The position numbers and the translations under genes were made by a program. Shown piece by piece: positions 49,121 to 57,705 of a DNA stretch of 64,000 nt. The stretch is from Pseudodonghicola flavimaris (GTDB taxonomy: Bacteria > Pseudomonadota > Alphaproteobacteria > Rhodobacterales > Rhodobacteraceae), in assembly GCF_030164425.1 (NCBI RefSeq), contig NZ_JASNJD010000014.1, positions 1 to 64,000 of the forward strand, written 5' to 3'. Position 1 is the stretch's first letter; the number at the start of each line of letters is the position of its first letter. The notes under the pieces were generated by a model that was not told the DNA's origin, made no database searches, and saw nothing but the letters and a program-made list of their open reading frames with translations.

Positions 49121-51033
49121 GGCGTGGCTCCTTGAACGATGTCAGCTTGCTCTGACATGATGGCCTGCGGTTTGCCCGTAGCTGGCTCATGGGGAGCGAT
49201 ACGCAGGGCGCGGAGGGCATTCAGGATCACGGCAACGTCGATCACTTCTTGCAGGAGCGCACCCTGGACCGGGGTGAGGTAACCGAAAGCGGCCGCGATC
49301 ATGCCCATGACAGACAGGCCGATCCCGGCGACAACGCTTTCGACCGCGATCCGGCGTGAGGCGCGCGCGATCTCGATGCCGGGTCCCAGCCGGTCGATCC
49401 GGTCGACGAGCAGGACCACGTCGGCGGCCTCGGCCGAGGCCGCGGCGCCCCGTGCCCCCATTGCCACGCCCACATCGGCCGCGGCCAGGGCGGGCGCGTC
49501 GTTTACGCCGTCACCCACCATCATCACCGGCCCGTGTTTACGCTCGGAGAGCACCAGCAACACCTTTTGATCCGGCGTCAGACCGGCCCGCAGCCCGTCG
49601 AGGCCCAGCCCCTCGGTCACGCGCTCGGCGACGTCTGCGCGGTCGCCAGTGGCTAGCAGGATGCGCGAGATCCCTTGGCGGCGCAGACCGTCCAGCATGG
49701 CACCCGCTCCCTCGCGCAGCGGGTCGGACATGACGAGGTGCCCGGCCATGTGACCGTCAACTGCCACTGCGACAAGGACCGATCCGGCGCCCTTGGCGGG
49801 GTGATCGCCCCCAGGTCGCCCGACCCGGGACGCCACGAAGCCGTCGCCGCCGACGATCACCTCGCGGCCCTCCACACGCCCCAAGACCCCTTCGCCCGGG
49901 ATCTCAGCCACCTCTGTCGGAACAGTCAGCGTGAAGCCCTGTGCCTTGGCGGCGGCGACGATGGCCTGCGCCACGGGGTGTTTCGATGCCTGATCGAGCG
50001 CGGCGGCAAGGCGGAGGATGTCGTCCTCGGTCATGCCATCGTGGCTGTCGATCGAGATGATCTGCGGACGGCCATCCGTCAGCGTCCCCGTTTTGTCGAG
50101 GATCAGCGTACGGATGCGCGCCATTGTCTCGAGCGGCCCTGCGCCCTTGATCAGCACGCCAAAATGCGCCGCGCGCGACAGACCCGCGACCAGTGCGACC
50201 GGCACGGCAAGGATCAGCGGACAGGGCGTGGCGACCACCAGCACGGCGACCGCGCGGATCGGATCGCCTGTGAACCACCAGGCCGCGAAGGCGATACTGA
50301 CGGTGACGACCAGAAAGCCCAGCGACCAGCGGTCGGCCAGCCGCGACATCGGCGCTTTGGACGCCTGCGCTTCCTCGACTAGACGGACGATCCCGGCATA
50401 AGTGCTGTCCTTGGCCTCGCGCGTCGCCGTCAGGTCGAAGGCCTCGCCCGCGTTGGTCGAGCCGCTCATCGCGTCGGCCCCGCGCGCCAGCCGGACTGGC
50501 AGGGACTCGCCGGTCAGCGCCGCGGTGTCGAGGAAGGCGGTGTCGGACGCCACCGTACCGTCCACGGGAACGACATCGCCCTGCCGGATCAGCAGGCGAT
50601 CGCCCGGTACGATCTCTTCGAGAGGCACATCCTCAAGACCGTCGTTCCGGTGCCGCGTCGCGGTCCGGGGTACGCGAGATAAAAGATCCTTCATCGAACG
50701 ACGAGCACGGCCCTCAGCGAAGGCTTCGAGGAAGGTGCCTCCAGAATACATGACTGCGACGACAGCCGCAGCCAATGTCTCGCCGAAGACAAGCGCCGCC
50801 GACATTGACAGCGCGGCAACGATATCGAGGCCCACCTCGCCACGCCCAATGCTCCGGACGATTTCGACCACAAGCGCTGCGAGCGCGGGAACAACTCCTG
50901 CAATCCAGATCAGGTTCGCGATATCGCTCCGGCCCGCAAGGTAGAATGCGAGTCCCACGATCAGCCCGATTGAGGCCATCAGCAGGAGTGCGGTCTTGAA
51001 GCGATCGGTACGGGTCTGTTCCATGCGGTTCAT
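49117..51033 (-). CDS. Heavy-metal P1B-type ATPase without N-terminal metal-binding domain
   Basis: 638 aa. P-type motifs are intact: TGES in LTGESLPVRL, DKTGTLTDGRP (phosphorylated Asp), GDGVNDAPALAAADVG. The ion-pathway motif reads ATPCPLILAVP, i.e. TPC rather than the CPC of copper or zinc pumps. There is no N-terminal CxxC domain. Known: TPC/SPC-type pumps transport less usual cations (cobalt, iron or others). With a VIT-type transporter and ferric-reductase-like genes nearby, iron efflux is a reasonable but unproven idea. Overlaps apbE by 4 bp. Confidence 0.9.
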   Translation of the reverse strand: MNRMEQTRTDRFKTALLLMASIGLIVGLAFYLAGRSDIANLIWIAGVVPALAALVVEIVRSIGRGEVGLDIVAALSMSAALVFGETLAAAVVAVMYSGGTFLEAFAEGRARRSMKDLLSRVPRTATRHRNDGLEDVPLEEIVPGDRLLIRQGDVVPVDGTVASDTAFLDTAALTGESLPVRLARGADAMSGSTNAGEAFDLTATREAKDSTYAGIVRLVEEAQASKAPMSRLADRWSLGFLVVTVSIAFAAWWFTGDPIRAVAVLVVATPCPLILAVPVALVAGLSRAAHFGVLIKGAGPLETMARIRTLILDKTGTLTDGRPQIISIDSHDGMTEDDILRLAAALDQASKHPVAQAIVAAAKAQGFTLTVPTEVAEIPGEGVLGRVEGREVIVGGDGFVASRVGRPGGDHPAKGAGSVLVAVAVDGHMAGHLVMSDPLREGAGAMLDGLRRQGISRILLATGDRADVAERVTEGLGLDGLRAGLTPDQKVLLVLSERKHGPVMMVGDGVNDAPALAAADVGVAMGARGAAASAEAADVVLLVDRIDRLGPGIEIARASRRIAVESVVAGIGLSVMGMIAAAFGYLTPVQGALLQEVIDVAVILNALRALRIAPHEPATGKPQAIMSEQADIVQGATP

Positions 51034-52010
51034 CTTCCCCCGGCTGAGGCGATTGCCGCTGGTTCTTCGGAAAAAAGACGCCCGACTCCCACGCCCATTG
51101 CATTCCCTTCATCATCGCGCAGAAGAAACAGGGCGTCGAGTCCACGTTGTCTTGCGAGGTCCGCACCCTTCTCCGCACCGAGCACCATCAGCGCCGTAGC
51201 CCAGGCGTCGGCCTCGGCACAGGTGCGGGCCACGACGGTGACGGAGGCGGGCGACGCGATCAGCGGCGCGCCACGTCTCGGATCCATAGTATGCGACAGG
51301 CGTCGTCCCTGAACCTCGACGCAGTGGCGGTAGTCACCGGAGGTCGCGACGGCAGCGTCCTGAAGTGCCAGGATCGCATGCGGCGTCCGGCGATCAGGGT
51401 CCGGTGCTTCTACTGCGATGATCCACGCCTCGCCATCCTGCCGGACGCCCATTGCACGCATCTCACCATCGATGCCGACAAGGGCATTGCCAATTCCGTG
51501 TTCGCGCAGCGTCTCGGCCAGCCGGTCCACGCCATGACCCTTGGCGATGCCGTTCAGATCCAGCGCGACGGGCGCGGTCTTGCGCAGCTGCATCCCCTCG
51601 ATCTCCAGCACCTCATGCGCCGGGCGGCGGGGCGCGGCCATGGCGGCGCGGATGCCCTCGGGGGCGGCGGGTTCGGGCCCAAAGCCCCAGGCCGTTACCG
51701 CGTCGCCCATGCCGATATCGAAGGCCCCGCCCGAGGCGCGCCCGATTTCAAGGCCAAGGCCCAGGACCGCGCACAGTTGTTCCGGCACCACCACCCAATC
51801 GCCCACCGGCGCCGCGTTGATCCGCATCAGGGCGCTGTCTGGTTTCCAGGTCGACATCTGTGAGTCCACCTCGTTCACAGCCGCCTGAAGCGCGGCGCGG
51901 ATTGCGTCCGTGTCGCAGCCCGCCTCCGCGTAGAACAAGGCCGTCCAACGCGTGCCCATTGTCGGGCCATTCAGGGCGATGCGCGCACTTTCAGTAGACA
52001 TCTTCGACAT
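51030..52010 (-). CDS. apbE: FAD:protein FMN transferase, ApbE family
   Basis: 326 aa. ApbE blocks present: TMGTRWTALFYAEA near the start, ALDLNGIAKGHGVDRLAETL, GIDGEMRAMG, and HTMDPRRGAPL followed by TCAEADAWATALMVLG. The enzyme attaches FMN covalently to a Thr/Ser of partner proteins, usually in the periplasm. No signal peptide is obvious here. It overlaps the PepSY-flavoreductase by 20 bp, which points to a flavinylated electron-transfer partner in this operon. Confidence 0.92.
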   Translation of the reverse strand: MSKMSTESARIALNGPTMGTRWTALFYAEAGCDTDAIRAALQAAVNEVDSQMSTWKPDSALMRINAAPVGDWVVVPEQLCAVLGLGLEIGRASGGAFDIGMGDAVTAWGFGPEPAAPEGIRAAMAAPRRPAHEVLEIEGMQLRKTAPVALDLNGIAKGHGVDRLAETLREHGIGNALVGIDGEMRAMGVRQDGEAWIIAVEAPDPDRRTPHAILALQDAAVATSGDYRHCVEVQGRRLSHTMDPRRGAPLIASPASVTVVARTCAEADAWATALMVLGAEKGADLARQRGLDALFLLRDDEGNAMGVGVGRLFSEEPAAIASAGGR

Positions 52011-54198
52011 ACCGCCCCTCCGCCTTCAGAACTGCGGGCGTCAGCCCGACGGGTGCGAGAATTTCGGTCAACGCATCGGTCACACCCATGGCCATGTCGC
52101 GCCCGCCGCAAACCATCACGCGCGCCCCATTCCGGATGAGGTCCGCTACTTGACCGGCCTCGCCGCGCAGGGCGTCCTGCACATAGCTGCGCCGCGCCCC
52201 TCGCGAGACGGCGGTGATGGCCCGTGTCAACCGCCCCTCAGCCTGCCAGTCGGGCATTTCTTCGCCATAGAAGAAATCGCTGTCGGCATGTCGCATACCG
52301 AAGAACAGGTGGATGGGCCGTTGCCGCGCATTGCCGCGAATGAAGCCCGCCAGCGGCCCGATGCCGGTGCCCGCCCCGATCAGGATCAGCGGCGTGCGAC
52401 CGCGACCGGCGTGAAAACCGGGATTGCGCCGCAGGAAAGCCGTGACGGTATCGCCCGGCTCCAAAGCGGTTAGCTGGCCCGAGGCAAGACCACCCGGATG
52501 CTTGCGCACCACGATCTCGACGAACCCGTCGCGTCGGCCCGAGGCCAGCGAATAGAGGCGTGGCACGGCGCTGCCCTTCGGCAGGACACCGATCAGGTCG
52601 CCCGCCTGGAACCGCGCGAAACCCGCGCCCGTCAGCCGTTGCCACAGCGGCGTGCGCGGCAGGGCGAAGCGCAGGATCGCGGCCGCTGCCTGCGTCTCGG
52701 CCCCGTAGTTGCGCCGCGAGACGAGGGTCAATGTTTCAGTGCGCGGCAAGACGGGTTGGTGCGCAAGGTCAAGGGGTATGCCAAGCGCCTCGCCAAGCGC
52801 GCGGCCCCAGCGCGCGAAATCCTGTGGCGATTGGCGGTCGATCGTGTCCAGCGGCATGAGTTCGGCCCAACCCTTGGCCTGCGCCGCTGCCGTGACGGCC
52901 TTGGCAAAGGCGCAATAGGCCGGAAAGCTGCGGTCCCCGAAGCCGAGCACGGCCATCTGGATATCAGGCGCAGGGGCCGACGCGTTCATCCGGTCGAGGA
53001 ACCCCTTGGCCGAGGCGGGCGCCGCACCATCGCCATAGGTCGCGGCGAGCACGATGATGCGCTCGGCACGGGCGTAGCGCTCTGGTGCGAAGCCCGACAT
53101 CGGGCCAACATGGACGCTCCGCCCCGCTGCCGTCAGCGCGGCATGCAGGGTCGCGGCGAAGCCCCAGGTGCTGCCACCCTCGCTGCCGACAAGAAGGATC
53201 GTCTCGGCACGGCCTGCGGGCTGGTTGCCGCGGATGCGCGGCCGCCCGCGCCGCCCGGCAAGCCAGATCAGGACGCCGGTCACGCCCATCGCCGGTACTC
53301 CGAGCGCCATCATCCCGAGCACAAGGCCGAGCGTCGCCGCCCCCTGCCCCGTATGCAGCATGTAGATGGTTTCCGAGACGCGCTCCCACCCGGTCAAGTC
53401 GGCCCATGCCACGAGCGCGCCGGTTCCCTGGTCGAGATAGCCGGTGCCCCGGTCAGTCTTCAGCGTGAACACGTCCGTCGCGTCACCGGGATAGGGAAAG
53501 CTCAGCTCGCGCAGCTCGGCGACGGGCGTTTGCAGCAGCGTGGCCATCTGATCGAGAGGAAACCCCGTCTCTCCGCTTACCTCGGTCGGCATGGCCGGGA
53601 TGGCACCTCCGTCCGGCAGAAGATCGAAGGTAGAGGCGGTCATCCAGAGGGCGGTGGTCGAGGACAGAACGAGGCCGATGACGGCGATCCGGGCGATCTC
53701 GACATGCAGCCTGCCCGCGAGCGGACCGCGCAAGGGCGCGAACCAGTTCCGCCATCCGCCCGCCCGCCGCGCGACCAGCACAGCACCCGAGAGCGAGAGG
53801 ACCAGCATCGCTGCGGCCCCGGCGGCCATTGTGATGCGCCCGCCATCCCCGAGGAAGAGCGAGCGATGAAGGTTGGTCAGCCAACGAAGGGCCTGGTTCG
53901 GGTCGGCCGAGGCCACGCCCGCGCCCGTCGCCGGGTCGATCACGGCAGCACCCGGCGCGCCCTGATCGAACCAATAGGCGGTGATCCGACCGGAGGGCGA
54001 CCGCCGGATCTGCTCGACGCCCGGATAGACGGCCTGAATGCCGTCCACGAGGGTGGCGACTGTCAGGCCAGTCTCCACCTGCGGCGCGGTGATGCGCTCA
54101 ACTGCCGGAAAGACCGAGAGCGCAGCGCCGCTTAGGCTCAGGATAGTGACGAGCGCGAGGGCCAGAAGACCCGGCCAGCGATGGAGTGTACGGATCAT
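51991..54198 (-). CDS. PepSY-membrane protein fused to a flavodoxin/NADPH-flavin reductase
   Basis: 735 aa from ATG MIRTLHRWPGLLALALV. Residues 1-320 are a PepSY-TM (PiuB-like) unit with four membrane helices and PepSY domains. A flavodoxin domain starts near 335 (ILLVGSEGGSTWGFAATLH), and the C-terminal half is a CysJ-like FAD/NAD(P) reductase (PRLYSLASGRRDGFVEIVV, LILIGAGTGIGPLAGFIRG, HADSDFFYGEEM). It can carry electrons from cytosolic NADPH across the membrane, for ferric reduction or a flavinylated acceptor. Known in DUF2271-ApbE operons. Confidence 0.9.
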   Translation of the reverse strand: MIRTLHRWPGLLALALVTILSLSGAALSVFPAVERITAPQVETGLTVATLVDGIQAVYPGVEQIRRSPSGRITAYWFDQGAPGAAVIDPATGAGVASADPNQALRWLTNLHRSLFLGDGGRITMAAGAAAMLVLSLSGAVLVARRAGGWRNWFAPLRGPLAGRLHVEIARIAVIGLVLSSTTALWMTASTFDLLPDGGAIPAMPTEVSGETGFPLDQMATLLQTPVAELRELSFPYPGDATDVFTLKTDRGTGYLDQGTGALVAWADLTGWERVSETIYMLHTGQGAATLGLVLGMMALGVPAMGVTGVLIWLAGRRGRPRIRGNQPAGRAETILLVGSEGGSTWGFAATLHAALTAAGRSVHVGPMSGFAPERYARAERIIVLAATYGDGAAPASAKGFLDRMNASAPAPDIQMAVLGFGDRSFPAYCAFAKAVTAAAQAKGWAELMPLDTIDRQSPQDFARWGRALGEALGIPLDLAHQPVLPRTETLTLVSRRNYGAETQAAAAILRFALPRTPLWQRLTGAGFARFQAGDLIGVLPKGSAVPRLYSLASGRRDGFVEIVVRKHPGGLASGQLTALEPGDTVTAFLRRNPGFHAGRGRTPLILIGAGTGIGPLAGFIRGNARQRPIHLFFGMRHADSDFFYGEEMPDWQAEGRLTRAITAVSRGARRSYVQDALRGEAGQVADLIRNGARVMVCGGRDMAMGVTDALTEILAPVGLTPAVLKAEGRYVEDVY

Positions 54199-54209
54199 GG
54201 CCCTGCCCC

Positions 54210-54680
54210 TCACATGTCGTAGGAGAAGTTGGCGATGTAGCGCCGCCCGGTCACCGGAGTGCCCGCGCCATCGGACGTAAGCGGCACCGCCACCTCGTTC
54301 GGGCTGTCGCGCATGTCCTCGACCGCCGCGTCGATGTGGAGCGTGTAGCCCGCATCGAACAGCGCATCGGCCAGATCAAGCGTGATCTCAAGACTGCGGC
54401 CCGCGCCGACGCTGGCCCCGGTAATGCCGTTGACCTGCGCAGTATCGCCGCCCGTGGCACGGTACCAGTCGCTCAGATGCTCGTAGTATTTGGACTTGTC
54501 GCCGGCCATCCAGAGACTGCCGACATAGGCGCCCGAGGCGTCGGTAACGTAAAGCGCGAGGTAGGCGCCGTCGCCGCCATAGTTGTTAAGGGTGGTAGTG
54601 AGCGTCACGGGCCGTGCCATAGCGAGGCCGGGAAGCGTGAGTGCGGTGGTCAGCGCGAGCGTTGCGAGAAGTGATTTCAT
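54210..54680 (-). CDS. DUF2271 periplasmic protein
   Basis: 156 aa with a clear signal peptide (MKSLLATLALTTALTLPGLAMA). The DUF2271 core shows NNYGGDGAYLALYVTD, GSLWMAGDKSKYYEHLSDWYRAT and TGASVGAGRSLEITLDL. The T-G-A-S stretch resembles ApbE acceptor sites (D/S-G-A-T/S), so it is the likely substrate for FMN attachment; that is inference. Known: DUF2271 is consistently found with PepSY and ApbE genes in redox operons. Confidence 0.88.
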   Translation of the reverse strand: MKSLLATLALTTALTLPGLAMARPVTLTTTLNNYGGDGAYLALYVTDASGAYVGSLWMAGDKSKYYEHLSDWYRATGGDTAQVNGITGASVGAGRSLEITLDLADALFDAGYTLHIDAAVEDMRDSPNEVAVPLTSDGAGTPVTGRRYIANFSYDM

Positions 54681-54715
54681 GGGAATGATCCTTGTTCAGG
54701 GTGCTTCGGAGCTGT

Positions 54716-55087
54716 TCAGTTCACCTGAACCTGCGGAGGGGCGCCGTTTCCGAAGAGGCCGTTCTGCGGAGGAGCGACCGTTCCAGCGGGCGCGGGATTG
54801 CGGGCACCGCCCCGACAATCGTCGTCGTCATCATCGTCGTCGTCGCAGTCATCATCATCATCGTCATCGTCATCGTCGTGTCCGCGACGCGAACCGTCCC
54901 GCCAGCGGTCGTCGTCGTCATCGTCGCTTGCGAGAATGAGAGGCATATCTTGTGAGGCGTCGTCAAAGAGCGCGGCCACGGGCCGAAGCATGCTGTCGGC
55001 CGGGGCCTGCATCGCGCTCCAGGCAGGAACGCCGATGGCGGCGGTCAGCGCCGTTGTCGCTGCGAGAAGGGTCAGGGTCTTTTTCAT
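54716..55087 (-). CDS. Secreted Asp-rich protein
   Basis: 123 aa with signal peptide MKKTLTLLAATTALTAAIG...AWSA. Residues 54-92 are almost wholly Asp, in three blocks separated by Arg-rich and Cys-containing bits (DDDDDDRWRDGSRR, then two Asp runs with single Cys). The tail is Pro/Gly/Asn-rich. The DNA has long GTC/ATC codon repeats on the plus strand, which may slip. Such acidic tracts bind Ca, Fe or other cations; a periplasmic metal buffer for the redox operon is plausible. Confidence 0.72.
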   Translation of the reverse strand: MKKTLTLLAATTALTAAIGVPAWSAMQAPADSMLRPVAALFDDASQDMPLILASDDDDDDRWRDGSRRGHDDDDDDDDDDCDDDDDDDDDCRGGARNPAPAGTVAPPQNGLFGNGAPPQVQVN

Positions 55088-55132
55088 GGCAAGGTCTCCT
55101 TTCGTCTGATGAGACCAATCTGGCGCGTCGAC

Positions 55133-55149
55133 CTGAGGGCTTCCTGACG
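55133..55149. promoter_or_regulatory. Response-regulator site upstream of the Asp-rich gene
   Basis: CTGAGG (55133-55138) and CTGACG (55144-55149) are direct repeats 11 bp apart, like the arms at 56951-57002. A further CGTCAGGAA (55176-55184) mirrors TTCCTGACG (55141-55149). OmpR-type regulators bind such 11-bp-spaced direct repeats. Confidence 0.55.
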
Positions 55150-55187
55150 CCCCAGCGATTCCTGCTTCAGCTTGCCGTCAGGAAAAT

Positions 55188-55211
55188 GGCCCCGCCGATT
55201 ATGGCGGGGCC
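55188..55211 (-). terminator. Terminator of the ferric-reductase operon
   Basis: GGCCCCGCC (55188-55196) and GGCGGGGCC (55203-55211) make a perfect 9-bp stem; on the minus strand it is followed by ATTTTCC. It lies 57 bp past the stop of the 440-aa reductase gene. Confidence 0.78.
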
Positions 55212-55267
55212 AAAAAGATGCGAGCGCAGGCTACAGGGCTGGCATGGCTATGCGCCCTGCCCCGCGT

Positions 55268-56590
55268 TCAGGCGAATTCGAACTGCTCAAAGCGGACGCG
55301 GCGAGGCGTTTGGCCTTGTGCTTTCAAGCCTTTGAGAATCCCATCCTTCAGACCCGTTGGGCCGCAGAACCACAAATCGGCTTGCCGGATCGCGAAAGGG
55401 ACCGCGCCGATCAGGCGCTCGGCCGTGAGCCTGCCATCGCGCGTCGTGACGACGACCTCGAAACTGAACCTCGGGTTGCGGGCAGCCGCAGCGCGCAGCG
55501 TCTCTACCCCAATCGCCTCTTCTTGTGTCGGAACGCAGTAGATGAGGTGAATGTCGCGACGCTCCGCCTCTGTCAGGCTTTCCGCCCAGGCTAGGAACGG
55601 CGTGATGCCGATGCCGCCGGCAAGCCAGATCTGACGTGCACCGCCCTTGCGAAAATCGAACCGTCCATAGGGGCCCTCGACCTGCACGCGCGTTCCGGTC
55701 CGCAAAGTCGCGGGAAGGCGCCGTGTCCACCCACCCAGAGCCCGGATGGAGAACGTCAGGGTGCCGTCAGGGCGCGGGGCGCTGGCAATCGTGAAAGGGT
55801 GCGGCTCAGACAGTCCTGCCTCTGGCGCGCGAAAGAAGGCGAATTGCCCCGGCCGCCACCGCATGGCCCGCCCCTCGGGGCGGAGGGTCAGCGTGGTGGT
55901 GTCCTTGGTCTGGCTGATCTCTGTGACGGTGAATTCTCTACGCCGCAGGTACGGGGCGACCAGCTCGGTAAATATCCACGCGATCACTCCGGCGATGCCG
56001 AATGTGTTCAGAAGCACCGAGAGCAATGGATCTACCTCTGTCGGCATGTCGACGAAGAACTGGTGAAAGACCACGATGGCAAAAAGGGCCCCCATGAAAC
56101 GATGGCTGAACCGCCAGATCTGATAGGGGATTTCTAGTCCGATGAAAGGTAATCTCCGGAACCAGCTGACAGCAACCAGGGCGAGAAGCGCGTTGAAGGC
56201 AAGTTCGCCCGCCTCTTCACCAAGTTCACCAAGGGAGGTTTCACGCACCGTCCGCTCGAAGTCCGGCTCGATCTGCTGATGCAAAATCATCAGGACCATC
56301 GCGGAGATGCCCAGCCATTTGTGGACCCGGTACATGCGGTCGAGACCGCCGAACAACTGCTCCACCAGGGGCGGCCGTGCGGCGAGGATCAGGGTCTGCG
56401 CCATTGCAACAACTGCCGCGGCCCCTACGGCGATGCCGAGTGCCGCATCCGCGCCATAAGGCGCATAGGTGTTGAACCCGAGCAGTGCCGCCAGCAGGCA
56501 CGGAAGCGCCACCAGCAACGGGCCCATCATGGGCAGTGTCGGAAAGCCAGGCGCCGGGACATCACCGGCGCGATGCACTGCATCAGTCAT
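55268..56590 (-). CDS. Ferric-reductase-like membrane flavoprotein
   Basis: 440 aa. Six or so N-terminal membrane helices with His pairs for haem (HKWLGISAMVLMILHQQ and RFSHRFMGALFAIVVFHQF in pattern) form a ferric-reductase-like domain. The C-terminal part is a ferredoxin-NADP reductase type module: FFRAPEAGLSEPHPFTIASAP, VEGPYGRFDF, IWLAGGIGITPFLAW and a DLWFCGPTGLKDG end. It should pass electrons from NAD(P)H through FAD and haem to an outer acceptor. Overlaps the small PepSY gene by 3 bp. Confidence 0.88.
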   Translation of the reverse strand: MTDAVHRAGDVPAPGFPTLPMMGPLLVALPCLLAALLGFNTYAPYGADAALGIAVGAAAVVAMAQTLILAARPPLVEQLFGGLDRMYRVHKWLGISAMVLMILHQQIEPDFERTVRETSLGELGEEAGELAFNALLALVAVSWFRRLPFIGLEIPYQIWRFSHRFMGALFAIVVFHQFFVDMPTEVDPLLSVLLNTFGIAGVIAWIFTELVAPYLRRREFTVTEISQTKDTTTLTLRPEGRAMRWRPGQFAFFRAPEAGLSEPHPFTIASAPRPDGTLTFSIRALGGWTRRLPATLRTGTRVQVEGPYGRFDFRKGGARQIWLAGGIGITPFLAWAESLTEAERRDIHLIYCVPTQEEAIGVETLRAAAARNPRFSFEVVVTTRDGRLTAERLIGAVPFAIRQADLWFCGPTGLKDGILKGLKAQGQTPRRVRFEQFEFA

Positions 56591-56900
56591 CGTGGCCTCC
56601 CTCTCGGTCCCGGTCGCGCCGATCGCCCTCGTCGTCCTCGTATTCGATCTCGATCACCTCAAGCGTGGCCGGGTGGACTGTCACCTCGATCGCGCGCCCT
56701 GCGGCATCCCTGCCGTCGATCTCGTAGCAGCCGTCATCGATCTTGATCCGGCGGACCGTCCAACCATTTTCCTCGGCAAGACGGGCAACAGAATCGCGCG
56801 GCTGCCACTCGGCCATCGGCACGAAACAATCGTCGTCAGCCAGCACCGCGCCGGCCGGAAAGACCGCGAGAAAGCCGATAATTGTCAATGTCTTCTTCAT
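56583..56900 (-). CDS. Small secreted PepSY-domain protein
   Basis: 105 aa from ATG MKKTLTIIGFLAVFPAGAVLA, a signal peptide. The PepSY domain follows (SVARLAEENGWTVRRIKIDDGCYEIDGRDAAGR in pattern: LAEENGWTVRRIKIDDGCYE), then a very acidic/basic tail DDEGDRRDRDREGGHDD. Family members inhibit proteases or sense metals. First gene of the reductase operon and divergent from the two-component genes with a symmetric operator between. Confidence 0.85.
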   Translation of the reverse strand: MKKTLTIIGFLAVFPAGAVLADDDCFVPMAEWQPRDSVARLAEENGWTVRRIKIDDGCYEIDGRDAAGRAIEVTVHPATLEVIEIEYEDDEGDRRDRDREGGHDD

Positions 56901-56950
56901 GGGGCACACTCCTAGTGGCTCGCCTCTTGATGCCATTCATGCGCCGCGAA

Positions 56951-57002
56951 GCTGACGGCAGCCTGAAGGGGCTTGACCCACACGCTTCAGCTTCGTGTCA
57001 GC
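56951..57002. promoter_or_regulatory. Symmetric operator between PepSY gene and response regulator
   Basis: GCTGAC-N6-CTGAAG (56951-56956, 56963-56968) is mirrored exactly by CTTCAG-N6-GTCAGC (56985-56990, 56997-57002). Each side contains two half-sites about one helical turn apart, one set for each divergent promoter. The local response regulator is the natural ligand. Confidence 0.7.
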
Positions 57003-57045
57003 CAGACGGATCATGGAGGGACATCAGGAAAGGACGGGTACGACC

Positions 57046-57705
57046 ATGCGCGTATTGCTGATCGAAGACGACACGACTCTCGGCGCTGCCGTGCGCGACC
57101 AGATCGCAGCTGATGGCCAGTCAGTAGACTGGGTCACGCGGCTCGACGCGGCGGCAGACGCGATGAGCGCAACCTCCTACGACCTGCTCCTGCTCGACCT
57201 CATGCTGCCAGACGGACGTGGTATCGGGTTCCTCAAGGGCCTCCGGACGCGTGGGGACGTGACGCCAGTGATCATCCTGACAGCGCTCGACCAGATATCA
57301 GACCGGATAGAGGGGCTGAACGCAGGCGCTGACGACTATCTTGTGAAGCCTTTCGACCTGTCGGAACTGTCGGCACGGATTGGCTCGGTCGCGCGGCGCT
57401 ACAGCGGAAACCCCAACCCGATCGTGACCCACGGACCGCTCGACATCGACCTTGCCGCGCGAAGCGTCCATCGGGATGGCAGACATGTGCCGCTGACGGC
57501 GCGGGAATGGGCGCTCTTCGAGGCCTTCCTGGCGCGTCCTGGGCAGCTCCTGTCCAAGGCGCAGTTGGAGGAGAAGCTCTACGCTTTCGACGCCGAGGTC
57601 GAGAGCAACACCATCGAGGTGCACGTAAGCCGCCTGCGCAAGAAACTGGGGAGCGCCATCATTGAGACCGAGCGCGGCATGGGCTACCGACTGGGCAAGC
57701 CATGA
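57046..57705 (+). CDS. OmpR-family response regulator
   Basis: 219 aa from ATG MRVLLIEDDTTLG. Receiver domain with acidic pocket ED at 7-9, phospho-acceptor D51 (LLLLDLMLPDG) and K101 (DDYLVKPFD). C-terminal winged helix with PLTAREWALFEAFLARPG and SNTIEVHVSRLRKKLG. Similar in plan to QseB/PmrA-type regulators, which often answer to iron. It overlaps the kinase gene (ATGATG) and probably controls the divergent redox operon. Confidence 0.93.
   Translation: MRVLLIEDDTTLGAAVRDQIAADGQSVDWVTRLDAAADAMSATSYDLLLLDLMLPDGRGIGFLKGLRTRGDVTPVIILTALDQISDRIEGLNAGADDYLVKPFDLSELSARIGSVARRYSGNPNPIVTHGPLDIDLAARSVHRDGRHVPLTAREWALFEAFLARPGQLLSKAQLEEKLYAFDAEVESNTIEVHVSRLRKKLGSAIIETERGMGYRLGKP

Noticed and set aside
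54798-54925. Short regular repeats resembling a CRISPR-like or minisatellite array
   Set aside because: They are GTC/ATC triplets encoding the poly-Asp tract of a secreted protein; no spacers of constant length and no cas genes.
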